Assembly: GCA_019746355.1 (NCBI GenBank)
Contig: JAIESC010000114.1
Coordinates: 1-17,868 of the forward strand
Source of the DNA: Xanthobacteraceae bacterium
GTDB taxonomy: Bacteria > Pseudomonadota > Alphaproteobacteria > Rhizobiales > Xanthobacteraceae
Direction of reading: 5' to 3'
Length of the DNA: 17,868 nt
Shown here: piece by piece, positions 8,029-14,300 of the stretch
Layout: each line of letters starts with the position of its first letter
Numbering within the stretch: position 1 is the stretch's first letter
Translations under genes and position numbers: made by a program
The notes under the pieces: generated by a model
Seen by the model: the letters and a program-made list of their open reading frames with translations, nothing else
Told to the model about the DNA's origin: nothing
Database searches by the model: none

Positions 8029-8736
8029 ATGCGACATGCTCTCGCGGCCGCCGCTGCCCTGCTGGCGCTGGCGATGGTCGAAGTACCCCCTGCACCGGCC
8101 CAGCCGGTGGACCGCAGCAATGTCGCCACTGTGACCGTCAACGGACAGGGCCGCGTCGACGTGCCGCCAGACCATGCACGGCTGTCCGTGGAGGTCGTGA
8201 CCGCGGGCGCCAATCCGGAAGCCGCGACATCCTCCCACCGCGAGCGTGCGTCCCGCGCGACCACGCGGCTTCGCGACATGAAGAACGACGGCGTGAGCAT
8301 CGAGCAGTCGACGTTCTCGCTTAACGAGCTTCGCAATCCGGAACGCCCGAACACACCGGGCCGCAGCGAATATCGCGCGGTCACGACCTTCGAATTGAAG
8401 ATCGCGCCCGCCGAAAACGCCGACAAGGCGGTCACCGCGATTGCCGCATCCGGACTGTTCGAGGTCCGCAACCTGCGTTTCGGTGTCGACGAGCGCAATT
8501 CCGGTTTCGACGCGGCCCGGCGAAGCGCCGTGGAAGACGCCCGCCGGCGGGCCGTGACCTATGCGGATGCGGCTGGCGTCAAGCTCGGGGAGATCGTCAG
8601 CATCCACGACACCGATGCGCGCCATCCGCGCGAGGCGGTGCTGATGTCGCCGATGGCGCGCGACGTGCAGGTCATTCCTCCGGAGGCGCTGACGCTCAAC
8701 GCTTCGGTGACCATCGCATGGCGAATTGCGCCATAG
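8029..8736 (+). CDS. SIMPL-domain (DUF541) periplasmic protein
   Basis: This 235-residue protein has a signal peptide (MRHALAAAAALLALAMVEV, cleavage probably after PAPAQ near residue 25). The mature part begins VATVTVNGQGRVDVPPDHAR, the typical opening of SIMPL/DUF541 proteins. The later segments YRAVTTFELKI, RNLRFGVDERNSGFDAAR.SAVEDARRRA.TYADAAGVKLGEI and ALTLNASVTIAWRI at the end are the conserved DUF541 blocks. Family members (E. coli YggE, mouse SIMPL) are periplasmic or signalling proteins; YggE has been linked to oxidative stress protection, but the biochemical activity is not established. The start is supported by AGGAG 8 nt before the ATG. The 3' end faces the Doc gene, 18 bp apart. 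Confidence 0.9.
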   Translation: MRHALAAAAALLALAMVEVPPAPAQPVDRSNVATVTVNGQGRVDVPPDHARLSVEVVTAGANPEAATSSHRERASRATTRLRDMKNDGVSIEQSTFSLNELRNPERPNTPGRSEYRAVTTFELKIAPAENADKAVTAIAASGLFEVRNLRFGVDERNSGFDAARRSAVEDARRRAVTYADAAGVKLGEIVSIHDTDARHPREAVLMSPMARDVQVIPPEALTLNASVTIAWRIAP

Positions 8737-8754
8737 GTCTTGTCACGGCTTGAT

Positions 8755-9153
8755 TCACTTCGCGGCGACAGACTTGGGCCAGTTGTCCCTGATCCAGCGT
8801 GCGAGGCTTTCCTCGCTGACTTCGCCTGCGGCGAGCGAAAGAATCATGGCCGCGGCTTCGGCTTCTGGCACAACAAAGTCGATCTCATTGAGACCGAGGA
8901 ACGTGTAGGTCGCAAGCAGCGACGTCCGTTTGTTGCCGTCGACAAACGGATGGTTTCTTGCGATGCCGAAGCCGTAAGCAGCCGCAAGCTCAACCAGCCC
9001 GGTCTGTTCATAGGCCCATTTATTCAGCGGGCGTGACAAGACGGATTCGAGCAGCGTCTCGTCGCGAATGCCGCCTGCACCGCCATGCAACGCCAGTTGT
9101 TCGTCGTGTATCGCGAGCACAATCTGCTTGGTCAGCCATTCCGGCTCGCTCAT
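8755..9153 (-). CDS. doc: Doc toxin of a type II toxin-antitoxin system (Fic/DOC fold)
   Basis: This 132-residue protein carries the Fic/Doc active-site motif HPFVDGNKRTS (His68-Ser78). The Asp before GNKR is the Doc variant of HxFx(D/N)GNKR. The N-terminal region (LAIHDEQLALHGGAGGIRDE..LESVLSRP) is the conserved Doc substrate-clamp segment. Known Doc (phage P1) phosphorylates elongation factor EF-Tu and stops translation; the same activity is inferred here. Length and motif look intact, so it is probably active. The ATG at 9153 overlaps the antitoxin stop by 4 bp, so the two are translationally coupled with the antitoxin made first. The partner is AbrB/MazE-like rather than Phd. Confidence 0.93.
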   Translation of the reverse strand: MSEPEWLTKQIVLAIHDEQLALHGGAGGIRDETLLESVLSRPLNKWAYEQTGLVELAAAYGFGIARNHPFVDGNKRTSLLATYTFLGLNEIDFVVPEAEAAAMILSLAAGEVSEESLARWIRDNWPKSVAAK

Positions 9154-9422
9154 TTGGCGAGTTCGGCGAGCGCGTTGCGGTAAATTTTCATACCGCGACG
9201 TGCAACCTCCATCGCCTTTTCGAACTTCGGATCGTAGGGCGTCAGACGCAACCCGCCGTCCGGTGTCAAAGTCGCGTAGAAGGCATCACCAACCGAGATG
9301 TTAAGCCGCGCAATAATGTCCTTCGGCAAAATGAAGCCGGAGGAATTCCCGATGCGCTTCAGTTGAACGGTGCCTACCGGCTGACCGCGGGGATCGGCGG
9401 TTATTTTCGTTTGCTCAGTCAT
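9150..9422 (-). CDS. AbrB/MazE-type antitoxin paired with Doc
   Basis: This 90-residue protein has an N-terminal swapped-hairpin AbrB domain: VQLKRIGNSSGFILPKDII (19-37), then NISVGDAFYATLTPDGGLRLTPYD. The IGNS.GF.LPK signature is typical of MazE/SpoVT/AbrB antitoxins. The C-terminal 25 residues (FEKAMEVARRGMKIYRNALAELAK) are helical and should wrap and inhibit the toxin. The ATG at 9422 was chosen because AGGA lies 7 nt upstream; ATG 9428 is too close to that site, and the longer reading back to 9473 would run through the operator. Encoding the antitoxin before the toxin with a 4-bp overlap is the normal arrangement and allows autoregulation by the antitoxin or complex. Confidence 0.9.
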   Translation of the reverse strand: MTEQTKITADPRGQPVGTVQLKRIGNSSGFILPKDIIARLNISVGDAFYATLTPDGGLRLTPYDPKFEKAMEVARRGMKIYRNALAELAK

Positions 9423-9424
9423 GG

Positions 9425-9465
9425 GCATATCCTGTGTTGTACGAAATGTATAACACAGGATATGC
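9425..9465 (-). promoter_or_regulatory. Perfect 14-bp inverted repeat, probable TA operator
   Basis: GCATATCCTGTGTT (9425-9438) and AACACAGGATATGC (9452-9465) are exact reverse complements around a 13-bp centre. Within the centre, TAC (9440-9442) and GTA (9448-9450) also mirror each other. The element covers the antitoxin ribosome binding site (AGGA). On the minus strand it contains TATACA (9452-9447) as a possible -10, with TTGAAC (9473-9468) upstream at a short 15-bp spacing. AbrB-type antitoxin dimers bind such repeats, so this is the obvious autorepression site. The promoter call is weaker than the palindrome. Confidence 0.8.
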
Positions 9466-9505
9466 AGGTTCAACAGTTGTTTTACGCTGAGGGTACCCCA
9501 CCCTG

Positions 9506-11344
9506 TCAGCCCAGCGCCTCCAGCTCGCCGATCATCCGCTCGATCACGCCGAGCCCGCCCTGCCAGAACTTCGGGTCGCGGGCGTCGAGGCCGAACGGCG
9601 CCAGCAGTTCCGAATGATGCTTGGTGCCGCCGGCCGCCAGCATCGCCAGATAGCGCTCGGCAAAGCCCTCGCTGGCGCGCTCATAGACCGCGTAGAGCGA
9701 GTTCACCAGGCAATCGCCGAAGGCGTAGGCGTAAACGTAGAACGGCGAATGGATGAAGTGCGGAATGTAGCTCCAGAACGTCTCGTAGCCGGGGCGCAGA
9801 TCGATCGCCGGCCCCAAGCTTTCCGTCTGAACCTCGAGCCAGATCTTGCAAAGCTGCTCTGAGGTAAGCTCGCCGTTGCGCCGCTCGGTGTGGACCTTGC
9901 GCTCGAAGGTATAGAACGCGATCTGCCGCACCACCGTGTTGATCATGTCCTCGACCTTGGCGGCGAGCATGGCCTTGCGCTGCTTCTTGTCGGTGGTCTC
10001 GGCCAGGAGCTTCTTGAACGTCAGCATCTCGCCGAACACGCTTGCGGTCTCGGCCAGGGTGAGCGGCGTCGGCGCCATCAGCGCCCCGTTCGGGGCCGCC
10101 AGCACCTGATGCACGCCGTGGCCGAGCTCGTGGGCGAGCGTCATCACATCGCGCGGCTTGCCCTGGTAGTTGAGCAGCACGTAAGGATGCGCCGACGGCA
10201 CGGTCGGATGCGCAAACGCGCCCGGCGACTTGCCGGGCCGCGCCGGCGCGTCGATCCAGCGGTCCTTGAAGAAGCGTTCGGCGATCGCCGCCATCTTCGG
10301 CGAGAACGCGCCATAGGCGGTGAGCACCGTATCCTGCGCGTCCGGCCAGCGGATGGTCCGCATCGCCACCTGCGGCAGCGGCGCGTTGCGGTCCCAGTGC
10401 GGCAGCTGCTTCTTGCCGAACCATTTGGCCTTCAGCGCGTAGTAGCGATGCGACAGCCGCGGATAGGCTTCGCGCACCGAGGCGACCAGCGCATCGACCA
10501 CCTCGGGCTCGACACGGTTGGCGAGATGGCGTGACGCCGCGACATCGTTGAAACCGCGCCAGCGGTCGGAGATTTCCTTGTCCTTGGCGAGCGTATTGGT
10601 GATCAGCGTGAAGAGCCGCAGGTTCTCCTTGAAGGTCTTGGCGAGCGCTTCAGCGGCGGCCTTGCGCTTGGCAGGCTTGGGATCCTGCAGAAGATTGAGC
10701 GTCTGCTCCTGCGTCAGCATCTTGCCGCCGACCTTGAAGCGGAGCGCCACCATGGTCTCGTCGAACAGCCGGTTGAACGCCGAATAGCCGGTCACCGACT
10801 TCTCGTGGAACAGCTGCTCGACCCGGTCCTCGAGCTGGTACGGCTTGTCCTTGCGGATGTCCTCGATCCAGGGCCGGTAATGGCCGAGCGCCGGATCGGT
10901 CATCGCCGCCTGCAGCGCCGCGTCGTCGATCCGGTTGAGCTCGAGCTGGAAGAACAAGAGATGCAGCGAGGCCGCGGTGATGCGCTCCTGCATGTCGCCG
11001 TAGAACTTGGCGATCGCGGGATCGGTGGAGTTGCCGGCGTAGAGCAGGCCGGCGTAGGAGATCAGCCGGCCGAGCATCTCCTCGATCGCCTCATAACGGC
11101 GGACCGCTTCGGCGAGCGTCTTGCCCGCGGTCGAACTCGCGACAATGCCCGCGAGCCTGCTTTTGTAATCCTTCTCGAATTCGATGCACTCGGCCTCGCC
11201 GCGCTCGAGGTCCTGCTTTACCGCGGGCGCATCCATCGAGGGATAAAGATCGGCGAGATTCCATTCCGGCAGCGCGCCAAGCGCCTTCGGAGCCTTCTTC
11301 GCGGCAGCGCGCCGCGCGGGCGCCAATGCAGGGGTCGGTGTCAT
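9506..11344 (-). CDS. pepF: M3-family oligoendopeptidase F
   Basis: This 612-residue cytosolic zinc peptidase cleaves short peptides. The zinc site is HELGH at 405-409 in AHELGHGVHQVL; the third ligand is probably Glu432 in LAETASVFGEM. The N-terminal oligopeptidase F domain (ALPEWNLADLYPS, then long helices) and the C-terminal WSYIPHFIHSPFYVYAYAFG segment, which lines the substrate cleft, are typical of the PepF/M3B group. The length fits the family. A short Ala/Lys-rich extension precedes residue 25. The ATG at 11344 is preferred because CCAGG lies just upstream and the further upstream reading adds a non-conserved leader. It is encoded alone, downstream of the HTH pair with about 110 bp between. 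Confidence 0.94.
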   Translation of the reverse strand: MTPTPALAPARRAAAKKAPKALGALPEWNLADLYPSMDAPAVKQDLERGEAECIEFEKDYKSRLAGIVASSTAGKTLAEAVRRYEAIEEMLGRLISYAGLLYAGNSTDPAIAKFYGDMQERITAASLHLLFFQLELNRIDDAALQAAMTDPALGHYRPWIEDIRKDKPYQLEDRVEQLFHEKSVTGYSAFNRLFDETMVALRFKVGGKMLTQEQTLNLLQDPKPAKRKAAAEALAKTFKENLRLFTLITNTLAKDKEISDRWRGFNDVAASRHLANRVEPEVVDALVASVREAYPRLSHRYYALKAKWFGKKQLPHWDRNAPLPQVAMRTIRWPDAQDTVLTAYGAFSPKMAAIAERFFKDRWIDAPARPGKSPGAFAHPTVPSAHPYVLLNYQGKPRDVMTLAHELGHGVHQVLAAPNGALMAPTPLTLAETASVFGEMLTFKKLLAETTDKKQRKAMLAAKVEDMINTVVRQIAFYTFERKVHTERRNGELTSEQLCKIWLEVQTESLGPAIDLRPGYETFWSYIPHFIHSPFYVYAYAFGDCLVNSLYAVYERASEGFAERYLAMLAAGGTKHHSELLAPFGLDARDPKFWQGGLGVIERMIGELEALG

Positions 11345-11435
11345 GGAAACCTGGTCAGTTCGGAGGGACGATCTGATGAGAACATAAGCCCGCGTGCGCA
11401 TCCGGCAACCCGGTTGCGATACCGCGGCGATTTAA

Positions 11436-11451
11436 CCGGCCTGCAGGCCGG
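11436..11451 (-). terminator. Palindromic hairpin after the 151-aa gene, possible weak terminator
   Basis: CCGGCCTGCAGGCCGG is a perfect 16-bp palindrome. On the minus strand it lies 5 nt after the stop codon of the 11457-11912 gene and is followed by TTAAAT. As RNA it folds to a 6-bp GC stem with a TGCA loop. There is no long U tract, so termination would be weak or factor-assisted. Confidence 0.4.
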
Positions 11452-11456
11452 ATCCC

Positions 11457-11912
11457 TCAGGCGAGGGCAGCGAGCTGCGGCGCGAGATGGACCAGCACGT
11501 CCATCGGCTCGGCGGTCAGCGCTTCGACCTTTTCCTCGAAAGCCTCGCGGAAGGCGTGCCAGGCGACGACGACCTTCGCCAGCAGGATTTCCTTGCGGCG
11601 GCGCAGCGCCGCGATCGCCTGCTCGGCGAACAACATCGGGCTGTCGTGCTCGAGCAGCACCCGGCCCTGGCCATCCTCTATGACGTAGTGCCGGCCGACG
11701 CGGGAGATGCACAGGATGCATTCATAGTTTGGCGGCGGCCCGATCAGATAGACCTGCGGATCGCCGTGCTCGGTCATCCCGATCTCCCAGCTGCTCGCCT
11801 CACCCACCGAAACCGAACCGGAGCAGGCTGCGACGATCTGCTGGAACTCTTCGTTCTGCCAGCCGTGGGGCGCCTGGGGCGCCGATCGCGGGAATTGCAC
11901 CACCGTCGTCAT
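11457..11912 (-). CDS. Hypothetical 151-aa protein, partner of the HTH gene
   Basis: I do not recognise a family. The protein is soluble. It has a mixed alpha/beta first part (SWEIGMTEHGDPQVYLIGPPPNYECILCISRVGRHYVIEDGQGRVLLEHD, residues about 41-90), consistent with several beta strands, and a long C-terminal helix (FAEQAIAALRRRKEILLAKVVVAWHAFREAFEEKVEAL). There is a CxxC-like spacing at ECILC but no clear metal site. Its ATG at 11912 overlaps the stop of the upstream HTH gene by 4 bp, so the two are translationally coupled and very likely functionally linked. The conserved-looking pairing is stronger evidence for reality than any motif. Confidence 0.75.
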   Translation of the reverse strand: MTTVVQFPRSAPQAPHGWQNEEFQQIVAACSGSVSVGEASSWEIGMTEHGDPQVYLIGPPPNYECILCISRVGRHYVIEDGQGRVLLEHDSPMLFAEQAIAALRRRKEILLAKVVVAWHAFREAFEEKVEALTAEPMDVLVHLAPQLAALA

Positions 11913-12250
11913 TTCTTCACCTCGAACAACAGCCGGTGGAGTTCCGGCTCGTAGTAGGACAGGAGCTTGCGCGCGAACTGCGAAGGATCGGTCTCAAGCG
12001 CGCGAGCCCAGGCCTCCATGCTTTCGGTCGGAACCCGACCGAAGCCGTTCTCCACCTGGGAAATGAAGGTGTAGTACTTAAACCCCAGCATCTGGGCGAG
12101 CTGGATCTGCGACAGCCCGGCTGCCGCCCGAAGCTCTTTCAGCCAACCGCCCGCCAGCTTGCGAAGTTGCTTGGCGTCCGCATCCGCCTTGGCGAACTGC
12201 ATCGCTTCCCCCGGCGCGGCCGAACCTTCTTGCCTTTTGGCACGTTTCAT
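11909..12250 (-). CDS. HTH (XRE-type) DNA-binding protein
   Basis: This 113-residue protein has a Cro/C1-type helix-turn-helix at about residues 33-90: LKELRAAAGLSQIQLAQMLG is helices 1-2, and YTFISQVENGFGRVPTESME covers the recognition helix and turn. Start ATG at 12250; the frame is open further upstream, but that extension is Arg/Cys-rich and does not look coding. No clear ribosome binding site precedes the ATG, which directly follows a short palindrome, so a leaderless or very short-leader transcript is possible. It is probably an autoregulator of itself and the overlapping 151-aa gene. Confidence 0.82.
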   Translation of the reverse strand: MKRAKRQEGSAAPGEAMQFAKADADAKQLRKLAGGWLKELRAAAGLSQIQLAQMLGFKYYTFISQVENGFGRVPTESMEAWARALETDPSQFARKLLSYYEPELHRLLFEVKK

Positions 12251-12261
12251 GTTTACTAAAC
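12251..12261 (-). promoter_or_regulatory. Small palindrome abutting the HTH start codon
   Basis: GTTTACTAAAC is a 5+1+5 inverted repeat touching the ATG of the HTH gene in an AT-rich patch (12251-12300) of otherwise GC-rich DNA. Its position suits an autorepression operator of the HTH protein. It is short, so chance occurrence cannot be excluded. Confidence 0.4.
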
Positions 12262-12375
12262 TAGCGATCTTAAAACGGAACCGCACTAGACGCTTATAAC
12301 ATAACTCGCGCCTGCGGGAAGGACGATGCGCGCCTGAACCGCCGGAAAACAGCGGCGGGTAGCAGGGAAACGGCC

Positions 12376-12723
12376 ATGAAGCTGCGCAGGACGCGCTACC
12401 AGTACGGACGGGTGGGAGACAGGACCGCGGGTTTCGGTCCGCAGTTCGCATTTGCTGCGGCGACCCTGACAGGCTTCACGGTCTGGGCCGGCTGCGCCGC
12501 CACGCTGCCGCCCGGCTTCGGCGCACCCATCGTCACTACGGCTTTTTTCGTTCTGGGCGCGATCTTCGCAGTCGTCGCCTGGCGATGCCGCAAGGACGAT
12601 CCCACCAACGTCACTTACACGGACGTCGCCGGTGCGCTGACCCTGATCGGTCTCTGCCTGTCGGCGACCATCGAACCCGATCCCCTCCTGCGCCTCGTGC
12701 AGGGCGGAAGCGAGGAGTACTAG
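12376..12723 (+). CDS. Small membrane protein, function unknown
   Basis: This 115-residue protein has a basic N-terminus (MKLRRTRYQYGR) and three hydrophobic segments at about residues 25-44, 52-70 and 82-97. The short acidic C-terminus ends GGSEEY. I recognise no family. The start is supported by AGGGA about 8 nt before the ATG at 12376. It is divergent from the HTH gene (125 bp between) and upstream of the riboswitch-led antiporter operon, but the structured leader and terminator at 12796-12902 probably separate the two transcripts. Confidence 0.7.
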   Translation: MKLRRTRYQYGRVGDRTAGFGPQFAFAAATLTGFTVWAGCAATLPPGFGAPIVTTAFFVLGAIFAVVAWRCRKDDPTNVTYTDVAGALTLIGLCLSATIEPDPLLRLVQGGSEEY

Positions 12724-12795
12724 GTCATGAGCCGCGCGCCGACGTCGCAGGCTTTCGAAAGCAGGTGCTGATGCAGCAATAACTCGAAATATTGA

Positions 12796-12841
12796 CCAGG
12801 CCGGGCCCCTCTGGCAGCCGCATGCTGCGATGTCGGACTGG
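12796..12841 (+). promoter_or_regulatory. Structured leader RNA copy 1 (riboswitch candidate, probably terC motif)
   Basis: The element folds as: outer helix CCAG (12796-12799) with CTGG (12838-12841); second helix CCGG (12801-12804) with TCGG (12833-12836); inner hairpin GCAGC (12814-12818) with GCTGC (12824-12828) and loop CGCAT. Conserved single-stranded parts are GCCCCTCTG (5' side) and GATG (3' side). The blocks CCGGGCCCCTCTGGCAGC and GCTGCGATGTCGGACTGG recur exactly upstream of terC at 16179 and 16203. The outer helix keeps pairing in the second copy with a C-G to U-G change. I recall a 'terC RNA motif' reported for Alphaproteobacteria upstream of terC and transporter genes, ligand unknown; I cannot check the consensus here. 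An intrinsic terminator follows at 12874-12902. Confidence 0.75.
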
Positions 12842-12873
12842 AATAGAAGGAATGGCCCAAATGCGCCTGTCGT

Positions 12874-12902
12874 CTTGCAGCACCCCGTGCTGCGAAGTTT
12901 TT
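12874..12902 (+). terminator. Intrinsic terminator in the leader of the antiporter operon
   Basis: CTTGCAGCAC (12874-12883) pairs with GTGCTGC-G-AAG (12887-12897), leaving a 3-nt loop and a single bulged G at 12894. TTTTT (12898-12902) follows at once. It lies 32 nt after the leader element and 48 nt before the preferred antiporter start codon, so it looks like the off-state of a transcription-attenuating expression platform. Its 5' arm GCAGCA (12877-12882) can alternatively pair with TGCTGC (12823-12828) of the leader hairpin. Confidence 0.75.
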
Positions 12903-12950
12903 GATCTAGACCACCCCACGCTTCGACCCCGTCCGGGGATTGTGCCGCTC

Positions 12951-14300
12951 ATGCTCGTTGCGGCCATCGCGGTCGTGTCGCTTGCAGGCCCGGCGGCCGC
13001 AGCGCCCGCGACCGGTACTTATTCGGCGCAGCCGGTCTACTTTCTCGGCATCCCGGTCGACTTCATCCTGTTTGGCCTGACACTGCTTGGCGTCGCCGTC
13101 TTCCACCACAAGACACTTCAAGTTGCGCTGACCGGGCTTGCCGCCGTCACGGTCTACAAGCTCCTCTTCACCGGCTTCCGGCAGGGCGCGGGCTTCGGCG
13201 GACTCATGCTGCAGCTTCACCACGAGTGGGTGATCCTCGCCAATCTCTTCCTGCTGCTGATGGGATTCGCGATCCTGTCCCGGCACTTCGAGAAGAGCCG
13301 AATCCCCGACGAAATGCCGGCCTTCCTGCCGAATGGCTGGGGCGGAGGGCTTGCGCTTCTCGCCATCGTGTTCGTGCTGTCGAGCTTCCTCGACAACATT
13401 GCCGCGGCCTTGATCGGCGGCACGATGGCGCGGCACGTGTTCAAGGGCAAAGTCCACATCGGCTATCTCGCCGCCATCGTCGCCGCCTCCAACGCCGGCG
13501 GCTCGGGCAGCGTGGTCGGCGACACCACCACGACGATGATGTGGATCGACGGCATCAGCCCGCTGCGCGTGGTCGAGGCCTATGTCGCCGCGGCGGCGGG
13601 CTTCCTGATCTACGGCATCCCCGCAGCGATCGCGCAGCACCGCCATTCGCCGATCATCAAGGACGCGCCGCGCGGGCTGCAGGTCGAGTGGACCTATGTG
13701 GGCATCGTCGCCGGCATCCTCATCATCGCCATCGCGGCCAACGTCACCGCCAATCTGAAATTCCCGGCGCTGCTCGATGTCATTCCGGTGATCGGCCTTG
13801 CGGTGTGGATCGTGATCCTGGCGACCGCACCGCTGCGGCAGCCCGACTGGGCCATCATGCCCGAGACGTTCAAGGGCACGATCTTCCTCCTCGCGCTTGT
13901 CACCAACGCGTCGTTCATGCCGGTCGAGGAACTGCCGGCCGCCTCGTGGCAAACCGCGCTGGGTCTCGGCTTCCTTTCCTCGGTGTTCGACAACATCCCG
14001 CTCACCGCGCTCGCGCTGAAGCAGGGTGGCTATGACTGGGGCTTCCTCGCCTACTGCGTCGGCTTCGGCGGTTCGATGATCTGGTTCGGCTCATCGGCCG
14101 GCGTCGCAATCTCAAACATGTATCCCGAGGCGAAGTCCGTCGTGCGCTGGGTGCGCCATGGATGGTTCGTGGCCGTGGCTTATGTCGTCGGCTTCTTCGT
14201 GATGCTCGCGATCCTCGGATGGCATCCGGACGCGGACCACAAGAAGCGCGTCGAGCTGATCATCAACAACGCAATCCACACGACAACGGGGGATGGGTGA
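12951..14300 (+). CDS. NhaD-like Na+/H+ antiporter (ArsB/NhaD/CitMHS superfamily)
   Basis: This 449-residue protein has a signal-like first helix (MLVAAIAVVSLAGPAAAAPA), then about 11-12 membrane helices. It carries both half-site signatures of the ion transporter superfamily: FLDNIAAALIGG and FDNIPLTALALKQGG. It also has NAGGSGSVVGDTTTTMMWIDG, closely resembling the NhaD motif AGGxxSxxGDVTTTMLW, and the late GGSMIWFGSSAGVA. NhaD exchanges Na+ or Li+ for H+; the true ion here is unknown. Start is uncertain: ATG 12951 lies after the leader terminator. In-frame ATG 12861 and ATG 12852 (AGAAGGA just upstream) and GTG 12942 are alternatives, but they would put the terminator inside the gene or add non-conserved residues. 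The stop overlaps the next start (TGATG). Confidence 0.88.
   Translation: MLVAAIAVVSLAGPAAAAPATGTYSAQPVYFLGIPVDFILFGLTLLGVAVFHHKTLQVALTGLAAVTVYKLLFTGFRQGAGFGGLMLQLHHEWVILANLFLLLMGFAILSRHFEKSRIPDEMPAFLPNGWGGGLALLAIVFVLSSFLDNIAAALIGGTMARHVFKGKVHIGYLAAIVAASNAGGSGSVVGDTTTTMMWIDGISPLRVVEAYVAAAAGFLIYGIPAAIAQHRHSPIIKDAPRGLQVEWTYVGIVAGILIIAIAANVTANLKFPALLDVIPVIGLAVWIVILATAPLRQPDWAIMPETFKGTIFLLALVTNASFMPVEELPAASWQTALGLGFLSSVFDNIPLTALALKQGGYDWGFLAYCVGFGGSMIWFGSSAGVAISNMYPEAKSVVRWVRHGWFVAVAYVVGFFVMLAILGWHPDADHKKRVELIINNAIHTTTGDG

Noticed and set aside
9426..9473. Longer antitoxin start at 9473
   Set aside because: It would translate through the perfect inverted repeat, has no ribosome binding site, and adds residues not typical of AbrB antitoxins.
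10805..11683. Plus-strand frame opposite pepF
   Set aside because: Shadow of the peptidase gene; no start signal and no domain.
12751..12762. GCTTTCGAAAGC palindrome upstream of leader copy 1 as an operator
   Set aside because: A 12-bp palindrome without a spacer, no second copy before leader 2, and no promoter clearly positioned over it; too weak to claim.
12812..12830. Sigma-54 promoter (TGGCA...TGC) within the repeated leader element
   Set aside because: The GG/GC spacing differs between the two copies and does not fit -24/-12 in copy 1, while conservation extends far beyond these positions and follows RNA pairing.
12796..12841. yybP-ykoY Mn2+ riboswitch
   Set aside because: Suggested by the TerC neighbour, but the hallmark GGGGAGUAG loop of that family is absent from both copies.
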